From contig CM042042.1 in NCBI GenBank assembly GCA_023525975.1, positions 44,651,880-44,715,879 on the forward strand: a DNA stretch of 64,000 nt. Reading direction: 5' to 3'. The notes under the pieces are model-generated. The model did no database searches and was not told where the DNA came from. It saw nothing but the letters and a program-made list of their open reading frames with translations. Origin of the DNA: Smallanthus sonchifolius. Taxonomy: Eukaryota; Streptophyta; Magnoliopsida; Asterales; Asteraceae. Positions 34,962 through 47,900 of the stretch are shown here, piece after piece (position 1 is the first letter of the stretch; the number at the start of each line of letters is the position of its first letter). The position numbers were made by a program, and so were the translations under genes.

Positions 34962-37900
34962 TGTCACACCCCAACCGGGCGGCGGAACACGTCGGAGTAT
35001 GACCCGAATTGTGACCAGATTGCTCGTAGCACTTGGAACTATTAAAATTTCATAATTTTATTCAATAATATTAAAAGTGCCTCAAAGGCTACAAATAGTT
35101 CAAATAAACAAGACAAAACATAGTTCCAAACAAGATAAAATCAGATTTCAAATTTCTAAGTCCAAGCCTAAGTGTTGAACATAAATCAAGCGTTGCTTGA
35201 ACTTGGTGCACCTGAAACATGTTTAAAATAAGAGTTATCAACAAAATGAATTGTTGGTGAGCAATCATGGTAGATATAGATATAGTAGTTTAGATAAAGT
35301 ACAAATTCCATGCTAAGACAAGTAATACATTATAGTCTTATTGTATATACACACAGTCCAAATTAAACCTTCCTTTTAAGATTTATCCAATTCAGATTGT
35401 CCAACATATAGTTAACAGTTTTTTAGTTTCAGAATTCATTACATGCATCCTAGATCAAAGAAATGCATGGGGTAGCTAACCCACATGGTACCACTAATTC
35501 CATTCATAGGCTGTCGAAACAGTTAATAATATGAACTAGTGTAATCAACAAATAAGCCACATAATGCAATTAAACAAGTCTAACATAAGGGAATTTGTTT
35601 CAAGTTGTGAGATTTGTCAATAGTGTAAGTGTAATTATATAGGAACATGTTTCACCCCAAAAGTGATAAAATGTATAAAGAGGGGCATGAAAACTCACAT
35701 GGTTTGTAAGTAGTTTCCGAGCTAAGTTTGATCCAAAGATATAATCCAAAGTAGGTCACAATTAACCTATTATAGTTGTAGTTTAGTCATTTAGTTTAAA
35801 GGAATAAGCTAAGGTTTGTTCGTGTTCTCGAATTTGGGAAATTAGGATTTTGGAAAGTTTAAGGTTTGAAAAGTAATTTGGTTATAGTTTAAGGTGTGCA
35901 AGTATTTAAATTACTAAATTATTATGTTTAGTAATTTAAATATAATTTCAGATTTTATAAAATATTTTAAGTGATTATTTAATTAATTACTTATTTAGTA
36001 ATTTAGTTAATAAATGTGTTTAATTAACTAAATATGTCAAAAAGATAGTAAGAATATAAATATAATTTAAATTATAAATTTTATAAATATTTTCTGTTAA
36101 TAAGTAAATTTTTATAAAATTTACTTATTTTTAGTTTAATTAAATCAATAATTCCATTGATTTAATTACAAAACAAAATTAGTAAAAATTAGTAAAAATG
36201 TCTAAAAGTTCCAGAAACTTAATATTTTGTTAAAAATATATAGATTAAGTTTCTGTAATTTTTGTATAATTTTTGGAATAGATTTACTAATTTTAAATAA
36301 ATAGTCCAAGCTTTAAATTTAGACTTTTAAATAATTAATTTTATAAACTCAGAAAGTTTTCTGTTTTTATTTTATAAAACAGTAGAGAATTTTATTACAA
36401 AAATTTGGACCGTTTATTTGTACATTTTCGAGTTGTAAATAAAAAGTTATGAATTTTTAAAGATTAAAGATTTAATAAAAAGAAAAATCAAAAATAGGAA
36501 AATGTTGAAAAGTGGGCGAACCGGCCACAAGGCGGATCGAACCTGGGCTACTTGGCTTAGCAGCAGTGCACCTGACCGTTGGGCCAAGTGGCTAACCTGG
36601 TAATAAGTTGAATTGGGTTATATTTAACCCGGATCTTGGATCCGGTTTGTGTTCGTTTAAGCAAAAAAAAAGGCTCACGGGTGAGGGCCTTAGCCGGACT
36701 CGAACCCGTGACCTCTCGTTCGTAATACGCGCACCCGGCCATCTCGGCCAAGTGACTAACTCGTAAACAAACGGAGAGAGGTTCCTTTTAACGACGTTTT
36801 CGAAATAAAATCCCAAATCCGTTTGAAACACAAGAACCTTAATCTGAGTTTGTTCGAATTCGATGAATCCGTATAATAGGAACTCAATTAACCATAGGGC
36901 TTTTGTTATACGTTCAATTCCGAGCCTAATGACGTATTGAATTACCTGGAATGATCAACTGATCGAAGTTCTGGACTCGTTGTTCAGTTCGTCTGAACTG
37001 AGATTCCGAGAGAGAGAATTAGAGAGTGTTAGGAGTTGTGATTTGTTTCAAATGGACGCATTAGGTGTCGTCGAGGTTTGTACAACCTCAATTCGACAAA
37101 TAAATTCGCGAATTAACGAGTTTTGATTACGGTTTAAGACGGTTTAAAGTTTTTAGCCGTTTTCTACTGTTACGAGTTAAAATTTCGAATTAAACGAGTT
37201 CATCATGCTCGTTTATGAGTTGTAATGGGATTTCAGTTACGAATCTTTGCTCTTATCATCTCAAAACGCGTTTTCGAATATTCAGAACCCAAAACCGGGT
37301 TCCCCTTGTTTCGAACCCACGACCCCTTTTGGGTGGGTTTTAAAACAGAAAAATACAACTTTGGTCCCTGAGGTTTGTTAAGTTGACTCCGGTCAACTTA
37401 AACTTGAAAATAAGTTTGAGTAAAGGCAGTTTAGCCCTTGTAGTTAAGTTTTAACCAAAAACTAAGTTAGTTAGGTTAAATAGGGTTTTTAGTTAATAAA
37501 TTTGATATATTTTGTTATTTAAATGTATAAATTAAATTTAAATTATAAAAGAATTGTTTATTTCTATAAAAATGATATAAAATGACATATTTTTTTATAG
37601 AACTTTATTTTAAAAATATTTATTTAATTAAACTTTATTTAGGAATAAATCTTATTATTTCTTAAAAATTCATAAAAATTTATAAAAGTCATTTTAATTT
37701 ATATAATTTGTGTTTTAATTTAAATAAAACACATTAGGATTTTTTTTTCAAATTAAATAAGTATATTTTTTTTTTTTTTTACACTTAGATAATTTATGAG
37801 ATTTATTTTATATAGTTTAGGGACTTTATTCAAATACCATGAATATTAGCCCTAAAACATAGTTTGAGTATGGTTTTTAGCCACATAGTTTAAGCAATTC

Positions 37901-37998
37901 ATTTAAGAATTTTCACATATTATTAAATATGGATAATTAGGGTTTACAATAAATGCCAAATGGCCGGAAATTGTAAACGGAAAAGTACAGATATTACA
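34962..37998 (-). mobile_element. 5' LTR of element B
   Basis: Nearly identical to 26771-29821. It carries the same two tRNA-like modules (about 36526-36596 and 36663-36759). It is the upstream LTR in element sense and adjoins the primer binding site. The interval 34337-34961 between gag and this LTR is the untranslated leader, without a gene. Confidence 0.92.
36526..36759 (-). other. Pair of tRNA-like modules in the right LTR of element B
   Basis: Second copy of the modules at 28335-28568, with A and B boxes unchanged. One C/G difference lies between the modules, outside the boxes. Because this is the upstream LTR in element sense, these copies would be the ones near a genomic transcript start. 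Confidence 0.65.
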
Positions 37999-38012
37999 CA
38001 TGAAGCAGGTAC

Positions 38013-38107
38013 TGCGTATTTATCAAGTACGCATGAAGCAAAGTCTGTGCACTTATTAAGTACGCAAGAACAAGTCCCTGCGCACTGCACTTGCTAAGTG
38101 CGCAGGC
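38013..38107 (+). repeat. Hairpin array in the 5' LTR of element A, second half
   Basis: Continuation of the array interrupted by element B: hairpins at 38013-38033 and 38046-38066, then a disturbed copy at about 38079-38107 where the left arm is partly repeated (TGCGCACTGCACTT). The 33-bp period is kept for the first two. Confidence 0.8.
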
Positions 38108-39404
38108 ATCAGGCTGTTTAGGTAAAGTTAGTATGTTTAGAAGGTTAAAACGTTAGAGTCGGGATTAGGTCTGATGCGTATTTAACTAATCAATTCATAT
38201 TGGAAGTGACGTTGTTGGACCTTTGTATAGGACAACCCAGATTAGCTTATCATGTGAGTTCTAGAAGCCCTCTTTTAAATGTTTTGAATAATGTTTTTGG
38301 GCTGGTGTGCATACGTAACAATGTGACTATTTTATAAAACGATGTTTATGAATGTTGTATGTGACGTTTTATAAAATGATGTTTATAAACGATGTTTTAG
38401 AAGGAAGGGTTATGAAAGAAGTGTTTATGAATTATTTTGCCAAAAGAAGTTTATGAAGTGTTTATGAATGAAGGAATGATTTTTTAATAAAATGTACGAA
38501 TGCTTTAACTGAAGTTTTGAAATAAAAGAAGTGAATGTTTACGAAAGTCACAAACGAACGAATCTGCCAATATTCCTTAGGGAATGAAGGTTATGGGTAT
38601 GGGAAGTATGTTATGGGCCTTTACCTTTTAGGGGCCTTTGTGGCTGGCCAACTGTTGTACAACTGGGGTGATGACGGTCACCAAGGGGATTATCGTGATC
38701 CTTGAAGTTTGGTACGATTTACCTTACGGGGTAGTCGTGCTTGAAGTTTGGTACTTGCGCCTTATGGGGTGTAGTGCTTGAAGTTTGGTACGTGTCATCC
38801 TTGTGATGCCGTGCTTGAAGTTGGTGTTGAATTACCTAAGTATCGGGCCCTAGGATTTCTTCACCCAAAGGACAGTACGGTGTTGATGGGCCTAGTGGTG
38901 GTGATCTTTAGGTTATTCCACTAGTATGTGACGTTTGGATTTGACGGTTACGAGAAGGCGCGGATTCGATATGTTCGTTGACTTATGTTTATGATGTGTT
39001 ATGTTTTTGTTATTGCATTATTTTACGTACACTTTTATTCAATGAAGTTTAAGGATATGTTTTTGGCAAATATTTGAAGTTAATGTTTTATGTAAAAGCT
39101 AGAACTCACCAGCGTAGCTGACTTTTTAGTGTGCACATTCAGGTTAAGGCAGGTTATGATGATGGAAGGTGATGTTGGGCGGCTTGATGAGTTACCCGGA
39201 TGAGATGAAGACTGGCATCCCATTATGATTAGCTTATGTTATGTTTATGTAATAGACTATGTTACGCTTCCACATGTTGAACAATGTAAAGGTTATGTTT
39301 AATGAAGTATTTTTCGCTGCGTTATTTGATATTCAAGTTTAAGAACTGTGTGTGAATGAGTAAATCCAACAAGTGAGGCCTCCCGGGTTTGGGGCCTTAC
39401 AAGT

Positions 39405-39416
39405 TGGTATCAGAGC
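39405..39416 (+). other. Primer binding site of element A
   Basis: TGGTATCAGAGC, three bases after the 5' LTR end, is the initiator tRNA-Met complement used by many plant gypsy elements. Confidence 0.9.
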
Positions 39417-39719
39417 AATAGTTTGAGAGATTCGGACACTCAAACTGTGAATGGGACCGAAAGCGGATACTAGTACGGGTAGCTCGAGCCACAGCATCAG
39501 GTATGAAGGTAGTATATATTTACATATATAGTATGCCTTATAAAGGGTTAGGTAAGGACTTGTGTTCTGATGGAATCACAAAGGTTGTTAAATGAAAATC
39601 GAAAGGTAATGTAATGGTTAATTGCAGATGGATAGTGTATATTGACATCTTACAGTGCTTGTTGAATTTTATTTGTTAACTAGCGTGATGACATTGGATT
39701 CCTTGTCTTATAGAACGAA

Positions 39720-42700
39720 ATGGCGGGACGAAAGAGCGAAAGGCTTGGTGGGGGCCGTATCGGTGGTCGTACCGGTGGTCGTAACGGTGGGCGCGGCAAG
39801 ACCCCTACACGCCAAGAGTATAGTGAAGAAGGAAGTGTTCACACTGAACCGACGATTAGTGTGCATGGAACTGAGCAGACACAGGTTGAAGAACAACCTT
39901 TCACTTTTGAACCAGAAGTGAGAGCAGCTATAGCTCGAGATTTCACTGAATTGATGAAGGTTTCCTTGGCAGTACTGTTGGCAGAAGCATTAAAGAAGGT
40001 TAATGAGACGGGTGGGTCTAACACGGCGGTTGATACTCCGAACATTGAGGCAATCAACGCACCGCTTAACCGTGGTTACGACTATAAGTCCTTTAAGGTA
40101 TGTGACCCGCCGGTCTTGACTGGGAAGAAAGACGCGGTAGCTACTTTTGATTGGGTAATCCGTATTGAAGCTGCCATTCGCCTGAGCGAGTGTCGAACGG
40201 ATCAAGTTGTGATATTTGCTGCTAACTCCTTGAGAGAGGAAGCATCCCATTGGTGGGAAGGTGTACGTCAAGCAAAAGGGAGCGAGGTTGTGGATGCAAT
40301 GATGTGGGCTGATTTGAAAACCTTGGTGATCAAAAATTTCTGCCCAAGGAACGAGATTTAGAAGGTAGAGAGGGAATTTCTAGGTTTGAAGGCCGGGAGC
40401 ATGACGCACCGGCAGTACACAACCCGATTCAATGAACTGGCACATATGGTGCCACATCTTGTCATGACCGAGGAAAGAAAGATTGCATGCTACATTCAAG
40501 GACTGCCGGACCAGGTCCGCACCTATGTTAAGGCAAACGCCCCTACTACCTATGATTCGGTAGTAGAACTGAGCGGCGTGGTATTTGATGATCCGGCGCT
40601 GAATGTCATTGCCATTGAAGAGCCTAAGAAGAAGCTGAGTTTTCCCGCTAAACGATCGGATGGGAAGTTGTTTGGGGCTCAGGACAAACAGGCCAGGGTA
40701 GGCGAGACGGCAGTCTGTGGAAAATGTGGGGTAAGACATGCGGGTGAATGTCGGCTAGGGTCAAATCTATGCTTTAAATGCGGCAAAACTGGACACTACT
40801 CCCGTGAAGGCCCGCAAGGCTTCAAATGCTACAACTGTGGGGAGAGTGGTCATATGAGCCGGGAATGCACCAAGCCCAAGATGGGTCAAGCCGGGAAATG
40901 GAAAGGCCTGGAGAAGAAAGAAGAGAGACCCCGAGCAAAGACTCGCGCCTATGCGCTGACGCAGGAACAGGCCAGAGTGGACCCCGACTTGGCGTCAGGT
41001 ACGTTTATCCTTGACAACACTTTTGTATTAGTGTTATTCGATTCGGGTGCCAATAAAAGTTTTATATCTGCGAATTTTTGTAAAAGGGTAAAGTACACTG
41101 TGAGTAAACTAGAAAGGGCCTTTAGCGTAGAAACCGCTGAGGGTAGAACTACGAGGGTGACTGATGTAGTTGACAATTCCACGATAAAAATAGAAGGCCA
41201 TAGATTTCCCGTCAGGTTGTTTGTCATGGTTTTGGGTGGGTTCGATGTCGTGTTAGGAATGGATTGGCTAACTGCCAATGAAGCACAAATTATATGTAAA
41301 CGAAAGATAATCCGACTCAAGGCTCCGGATGGTAGCAAAGTCGAGGTTTTTGGAGATCGTGACGCCCCGATGCCAAACGTCATCTCGATGATTAAGGCAA
41401 CAAATTACTTGAGGCGCGGATGCGAGGCTGACCTGTGTACGTAATTGACAAGTGTAAGGAAGTGAAGGAACTAGACGATGTACCCGTGGTACGCGAGTAC
41501 CTGGATGTGTTTCCAGAGGATTTGCCTGGGATACCACCCGACAGAGAGATCAAATTTCGAATCGAATTAGTACGAGATGCCCAGCCCGTGGCTAAGGCTC
41601 CATATCGACTAGCACCAGTGGAGATGAAAGAGTTAATGGCACAACTAGACGAGTTACTTGAGAAAGGATTTATCCAACCGAGCATCTCGCCGTGGGGTGC
41701 TCCGGTGTTGTTTGTGAAGAAGAAAGACGATTCGATGAGAATGTGTATTGATTATCGCGAGTTGAATAAACGTACGGTGAAGAACAAGTACCCTTTACCA
41801 AGGATCGACGACATGTTCGATCAATTGCAAGGCGCAAATTGGTTCTCAAAAATCGATCTTCGGTCCGGGTACCATCAGTTGAAGGTGAGGGAAGAAGACA
41901 TACCGAAAACTGCATTTCGCACGCGTTATGGACATTTCGAGTTCTGCGTAATGTCTTTTGGATTGACGAATGCCCCCGCAGCGTTCATGGATTTGATGAA
42001 TAGAGTTTGTCGACCAATGCTGGATCGATCGGTAATCGTGTTCATCGATGATATCCTCATCTACTCCAAGAATGAGGGTGAGCACGCGTGTCACTTGAAG
42101 GAGGTATTGGAAGCTCTGAAAAAGGAAAAGTTGTATGCTAAGTTCTCCAAATGTGCGTTCTGGCTTAGGGAAGTCCAATTCCTAGGTCATGTCATTAACC
42201 CGAAAGGCATTATGGTTGACCCAACAAAGATAGTGACGGTAAGGGAATGGAATATTCCTAAAACGCCAACTGAAATCCACAGTTTCTTGGGATTGGTAGG
42301 CTACTATCCGAGATTCATCCAAAATTTCTCAAAAATAGCTTCGCCATTGACAAAGTTGACTCGGAAGGAGGTAAAGTACGAATGGGGTTCGACCCAGGAC
42401 GAGGCGTTTAAGGAGTTGAAGGAGAAGCTAACCAAAGCCCCAGTCTTGGCCCTTCCCGAGGGCAATGAAGACTTGGTGGTATACTCTGACGCTTCGGGTC
42501 AGGGATTAGGGTGCGTGTTGATGCAACGCGGAAGAGTGATCGCATATGCATCACGACAATTGAAGGTTCACGAAGTCAGTTATCCGACTCACGATTTGGA
42601 ACTTGCTGCTGTCGTATTCGCATTGAAAATCTGGATGCACTACCTTTAAGGGTGAAGTTTACTATTTACTCCGACCACAAAAGTTTGAAGTACTTCTTCG

Positions 42701-44304
42701 AACAAAAGGAACTTAATATGAGGCAGAGGCGATGGTTGGAACTATTGAATGACTATAACTGTGAAATAATATACCATCCTGGAAAGGCAAACGTGGTGGC
42801 TGATGCTCTAAGCCGAAAGGATGTGCCTACTCCTATTAGAGTGAAATCTTGCTAGTTGTTAGTAACATTGGATGTGATGAGAGAAATTGAAAAGGCTCAA
42901 AATGAGGCACTTAAAGAAGAAAACATAAAGAAGGAAAGGATGGTTGGCTAACAGGACAAGTTGGAATATAACACCCTTGGTGTTAGGACACGTTTTGGAA
43001 GGGTATGGATACCTATGGGTGGCGAGCTTAGAACCAAAATCCTGGATGAGGCTCATAAGTCTCGGTACTCTATCCATCCTGGTACCAATAAAATGTACCA
43101 AGATTTGAGGAAGGAATACTGGTGGTCTGGAATGAAACATGAGGTGACAAAGTATGTAAGCAAGTGCTTGACTTGCTCGCAAGTAAAGGCCGAACACCAG
43201 AAACCGTATAGAAAAATTCAACCACTTGATATACCGGAATGGAAGTGGGAACACATTACCATGGACTTCATAACCAAGCTACCTCACACAGCTAAAGGTC
43301 ATGATACCATTTGGGTAATTGTGGACCGTTTAACGAAGAGTGCTCATTTCCTACCTATTCGCGAGACGTTCTCGTCGGAAAGGTTAGCAAAAGTGTTTAT
43401 TAACGAAGTAGTAGCACGGCATGGGATGCCTTTGACGATCGTATCTGACCGGGACACACGATTCACATCGAGGTTCTGGAAAATATTTTACGAGGCGATG
43501 GGCACGAGACTCAATGTTAGCACGGCATTCCACCCGTAAACGGATGGTCAGTCCGAAAGGACCATTCAGACATTGGAGGATATACTTAGTGCTTGTATTA
43601 TCGATTTTGGCGGCAGTTGGGAAAGTCATCTGCCATTAGCCGAATTCTCCTACAACAATAGTTATCACACGAAGATAGGCATGCCGCCTTATGAAATGTT
43701 GTATGGGAGAAGATGCAGGACCCCGGTTTGTTGGGGTGAGATTGGACAGAAGGAATTACGAAGTCTTGAAGTCGTAAGAGAAACGTCGGAAAGGTTTGAT
43801 CAAATCAAGGCACGAATGAAGGCCGCACAAGATCGTCAAAAGTCCTATGCGGATAAACGACGAAGGCTTATTAAGTTTGATGTTGGGGACAGAGTAGTGT
43901 TGAAAGTATCACCCTGGAAGGGAATCATACGATTCAGGAAGAGAGGAAAGTTAAGTCCGAGGTTTGTCGGACCATTCAGGATAATGGCACGGGTTGGTGA
44001 AGTCGCTTATCAGTTAGAGTTGCCTGATGAGTTAAGTGGGATTCATCCTACCTTCCATGTATCACACTTGCGAAAGTGTTTGGCGGATGAATCGGCTCAC
44101 GTACCACTTACTGACATCGAGGTCGACAACAGCCTTAACTACATCGAAGAATCCGTGGCCATCTTAGACAGAAAGGAGAAGCGTTTGCGTAATAAGATTA
44201 TTCAATTGGTTAAAGTCCAATGGAAGCATCGAATGGGATCAGAAGCCACTTGGGAAACGGATACGGAAATGAGGGAGTCGTAACCTCAACTATTTGACTT
44301 ATGA
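39720..44304 (+). pseudogene. Element A gag-pol, broken by stops and frameshifts
   Basis: The ATG at 39720 begins a basic Gly/Arg-rich N terminus (GGGRIGGRTGGRNGGRGK). The capsid region ends ADLKTLVIKNFCPRNEI at a TAG (40359-40361). The same frame resumes through two zinc knuckles near 40770-40870; the first, CFKCGKTGHYSREG, has lost its last cysteine, and the second, CYNCGESGHMSREC, is intact. The protease shows FDSGA near 41040. A frameshift at about 41435 leads into reverse transcriptase (41435-42649, FIDDILIYS near 42040) and RNase H. A second frameshift near 42645 and stops at about 42853 and 42948 precede the integrase, which has HPG, CLTC and MDFITKLP motifs. Further stops lie near 43537 and 44281, and a chromodomain-like end (VKVQWKHRMGSEATWE) follows. 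Not functional. Confidence 0.9.
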
Positions 44305-44446
44305 TAGGTTTCGGGGACGAAACCTATTGTAAGGGGGTAGACTTGTAACATCCCAAAAATAAAACGACAGTTATAATAACGGAATAAACGAATGAGGCAT
44401 GTCGGGTCGGGCCGGATGGGCCGGCGGGCTGGATGGGGAGCCTCCC

Positions 44447-44459
44447 CTATAAATAGCCA
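44447..44459 (+). promoter_or_regulatory. TATA box of the element A LTR
   Basis: CCTATAAATAGCC about 103 bp into the LTR; the same sequence is at about 26317-26329 in the 5' LTR. Good match to plant TATA boxes. It places the hairpin array about 330-510 bp downstream, inside the transcript. Confidence 0.7.
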
Positions 44460-44812
44460 AGGTCAGCACCCATTTCTCTCATTTGCAACTTCTAGAGAGA
44501 GAAACCATAGAGAGAGAAAGTTGGCGGTTCGACCCGAGATTTGAGAAGTGTGTTGCTCCAGAGCTCGTGAGAAGAACCTCTGGATCAGAAACTCGATCCA
44601 GGTAACGATTTGGACTAAATCTGAGTTTTTGTTCGTTTTTGGGTTTTTCGGGTTTTGGATGAAAATGTAACGTTTTTACGGTTGAAATTGGAAGGAAAAC
44701 ATATATTTGGGTTCCTTAATGAAAAACAAACATTTTGAAGTAAACAAGTTCGGGATCTTGACGTGATCAGACCCGAAGGCGAAAGTTAGGGTTTTTGCGA
44801 GGAAGCAGTTCG

Positions 44813-44984
44813 TGCGTACTTATCAAGTACGCATGAAGCTGATCCTGCGTACTTACCAAGTACGCAAGAAGAGGATCCTGCGTACTTAAGCAGGTACTGC
44901 GTATTTATCAAGTACGCATGAAGCAAAGTCTGCGCACTTATTAAGTACGCAAGAACAAGTCCCTGCGCACTTGCTAAGTGCGCA
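44813..44984 (+). repeat. 33-bp-period hairpin array in the 3' LTR of element A
   Basis: Hairpins start at 44813, 44846, 44879 (truncated), 44898, 44931 and 44964; complete ones are 21 bp with 9-bp arms and a 3-bp centre. Most read TGCGTACTT / AAGTACGCA. The last has TGCGCACTT / AAGTGCGCA, where both arms changed so that pairing is kept. Spacers are 12 bp (TGAAGCTGATCC-like). Confidence 0.88.
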
Positions 44985-47900
44985 AGCATCAGGCTGTTTA
45001 GGTAAAGTTAGTATGTTTAGAAGGTTAAACCGTTAGAGTCGGGATTAGGTCTGATGTGTATTTAACTAATCAATTCAGATCGGAAGTGACGTTGTTGGAC
45101 CTTTGTATAGGACAACCCAGATTAGCTTATCAGGTGAGTTCTAGAAGCCCTCTTTTAAATGTTTTGAATATTGTTTTTGGGCTGGTGTGCATACGTAACG
45201 ATGTGACTATTTTATAAAATGATGTTTATGATTGTTGTATGTGACGTTTTATAAAATGATGTTTATGAACGATGTTTAGAAGGAAGGGTTATGAAAGAAG
45301 TGTTTATGAATTATTTTGCCAAAAGAAGTTTATGAAGTGTTTATGAATGAAGGAATGATTTTTAATAAAACGTACGAATGCTTTAACTGAAGTTTTGAAG
45401 TAAAAGAAGTGAATGTTTACGAAAGTCACAAACGAACGAATCTACCAATATTCCTTAGGGAATGAAGGTTATGGGTATGGGAAGTATGTTATGGGCCTTT
45501 ACCTTTTAGGGGCCTTTGTGGCTGGCCAACTGTTGTACAACTGGGGTGATGACGGTCACCAAGGGGATTATCGTGATCCTTGAAGTTTGGTACGATTTAC
45601 CTTACGGGGTAGTCGTGCTTGAAGTTTGGTACCTGCGCCTTACGGGGTGCAGTGCTTGAAGTTTGGTACGTGTCATCCTTGTGATGTCGTGCTTGAAGTT
45701 GGTGTTGAATAACCTAAGTATCGGGCCCTAGGAGTTCTTCACCCGAAGGACAGTACGGTGTTGATGGGCCTAGTGGTGGTGATCTTTAGGTTATTCCACT
45801 AGTATGTGACGTTTGGATTTGACGGTTACAAGAAGGCGCGGATTCGATATGTTCGTTGACTTATGTTTATGATGTGTTATGTTTTTGTTATTGCATTATT
45901 TTACGTACACTTTTATTCAATGAAGTTTAAGGATATGTTTTTGGCAAATATTTGAAGTTAATGTTTTATGTAAAAGCTAGAACTCACCAGCGTAGCTGAC
46001 TTTTTAGTGTGCACATTCAGGTTAAGGCAGGTTATGATGATGGAAGGTGATGTTGGGCGGCTTGATGAGTTACCCGGATGAGATGAAGACTGGCATCCCG
46101 TTATGATTAGCTTATGTTATGTTTATGTAATAGACTATGTTACGCTTCCACATGTTAAACAATGTAAAGGTTACGTTTAATGAAGTATTTTCCGCTGCGT
46201 TATTTGATATTCAAGTTTAAGAACTATGTGTGAATGAGTAAATCCAACAAGTGAGGCCTCCCGGGTTTGGGGCCTTACAATTTTGAGATTATTATAATTC
46301 ATATGTTATCAATGTTAAAGATAAGGGTAACACGCTATCACTGAAAGTCCTCAACACACATCGAACCGTTAATATGGATCTTAGCGAGTTAATGTTTAGT
46401 AGTATTATTGGGTTTGACAAATCCCACCCGCGTTAGTCGCGCTAACTTGACTTGTGGTCGAACGGGTGAAATGTTAGCCTACTCACACCGCCAGTGTTGA
46501 TAGGCCTGGCAGGAGGCAAATAAACAAACAGTCAGCTTCGGTTGTGAGCGCTTAAGTTAAACATGAAACGTAGGTTAGCTACCTATAGATGCATATTGAA
46601 TATACAATAATCTGGTAAACGTTTATTTATATATTGAAACCTGTGAACTCACCAACCTCTTGTTGACATCTTTTCTTACATGTTTTCTCTGGTCGCTAAG
46701 ATAAGGCACAGGTGCACATATAGGACATGCATGGAGTCCTACTTTTGAATTGTGTTTTATTATTTCGTTTGGACTGTTTTATGTTATGTTTGGACTGGAC
46801 ATTTGGGCGCGTTTGTTTTGCGCATTTACTTTATTTATACGTTTTCGCATTAACTCTGATTGATATGTTATTTTCAACTTAGTTTCATATAGAGTCGTTC
46901 AATGTAACTAATGACTGAGATCCTGGTTTGTCACTTCCCAAACGGTAAAACTCTGTTAGTTGAAATTGGGGGTGTGACAATAAACATCTCTTGAAAGTAT
47001 GTGCGATAGCCCCAAAATAGCAAAACGTTTAATGTAGGGGATTAGAAACTCACCAGTTGCGAGGCTCAAATCCTTGCTCTGAAATCTGCCCGTCCACGTA
47101 CGAAACCCAAACGTACGATCACACCATCAGATTACGTTTAACCCGATATATCAAATAACTCATAATATAAATAAATTTCCAAGAGTCGGGTTGTGCTTAA
47201 TCCTCTTAGAACACGTGTACCCGAACTAGGTCTCCATGCATGTACGTAACCCGTCATGCAAACCCTGACACTCCTTTCACGTAAACACCAACTCGTAATG
47301 GATCACCCTTGACCCGATTAGAGATCATAAGCTCATACCCGGTCCTCTGCACGTGTAATTACAATGTCGGCAACCATCCCCGTCATCAACCTCTAGCCGC
47401 AGCCATATACCACTTGTGCCATCGTGTTAGCCGCCGAGCATTATCATCCTCCTAGTTGGCTGCCTCCCATAGCGGTGCAGCACCAACGCCATCCCAACGC
47501 GTCGCCGTAGTCACCACATTGTCCTAACCGGACCCAAAGCTACCCTGCCACTGCTGTCAGGTTTTGTCGGAGCCGTAGCCGACGTCGGACACCACCAGAG
47601 CATCCACTCGGATGCCACTGTGTACTCCCTTCTCGACATCCAGCCGCCACCACAGCCCGCTATCACTCGTAGCCTCCACCCCCATCACCTACGGCCGTCG
47701 CCAGCCGTCAAACCACCTCCTCCGTGTTTAATACGGTCTTCCTCTACATCCCGTGATCACCACCAGTGGCGGCCACCCCTCTCCCTCCTACTCCCCCGCT
47801 AGCCTTGACCTCAGTCACAAAACCTTATTCGGGTTCTTGTGCTAACCGGAAACAAGAAACAAAACAACAAGGTTCGAAGGTTACCTTAATCGTGTAGTGG

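Larger units (their letters stand above)
26771..37998 (-). mobile_element. Young chromovirus-like element B, full length, minus strand
   Basis: LTRs at 26771-29821 (3051 bp) and 34962-37998 (3037 bp) are direct repeats with about eight visible substitutions, one deletion of about 13 bp and small T-run changes. The target duplication CATGA is perfect (26766-26770 and 37999-38003). On the minus strand the primer binding site TGGTATCAGAGC (34947-34958) adjoins the right LTR, gag-pol follows at 29855-34336, and a purine tract AGTAGGGGAGAC abuts the left LTR. It has all parts of a complete element, but three stops interrupt the integrase region. Confidence 0.93.
26214..46279 (+). mobile_element. 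Chromovirus-like Ty3/gypsy element A (LTR-gag-pol-LTR), carrying element B in its 5' LTR
   Basis: The 5' LTR is 26214-26770 plus 38004-39401 (about 1955 bp net of element B). The primer binding site TGGTATCAGAGC is at 39405-39416, gag-pol at 39720-44304, a GGGGG purine tract just before 44344, and the 3' LTR at 44344-46279 (1936 bp). LTRs start TGTAA and end GGGGCCTTACA. Flanks GTTTT (26209-26213) and ATTTT (46280-46284) match at four of five bases. The LTRs differ at a few percent, so A is older than B. LTR structure and a chromodomain-like C terminus suggest the Tekay/Del group. Confidence 0.88.
44344..46279 (+). mobile_element. 3' LTR of element A
   Basis: Begins TGTAACATCCC and ends GGGGCCTTACA. 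The core promoter CCTATAAATAGCC is at about 44447-44459, followed by a CT-rich start region with AGAGAGAG. A hairpin array lies at 44813-44984. Later parts contain repeated TGAAGTTTGGTAC words (about 45578-45670). It continues the plus-strand order of element A. Confidence 0.9.
24047..46979 (+). mobile_element. Solo LTR C2 (GTGTGACA class), split by element A
   Basis: The right end is clear: the plus strand runs through a GGTGAACTCACCAAC-like LTR tail to GGGGGTGTGACA at 46979. The left end is inferred at about 24047 from an ATAAA that matches the ATAAA after 46979 (24042-24046 and 46980-46984). LTR sequence is about 24047-26213 plus 46280-46979, about 2.87 kb, close to the 3-kb LTRs of B and D. 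A tRNA-like module lies at 25390-25466, about 1.3 kb from the left end as in B and D. Open frames at 24195-24455 and 24583-24870 are not recognisable. Confidence 0.6.

Noticed and set aside
44813..44984. Regularly spaced 33-bp array considered as a CRISPR-like array
   Set aside because: The window is plant nuclear DNA, the spacers are near-identical rather than unique, and the array occurs in both LTRs of a retrotransposon.
47620..47802. Pro-rich open frame
   Set aside because: It lies in the GC-rich part of solo LTR C1 and is a short frame without family features.
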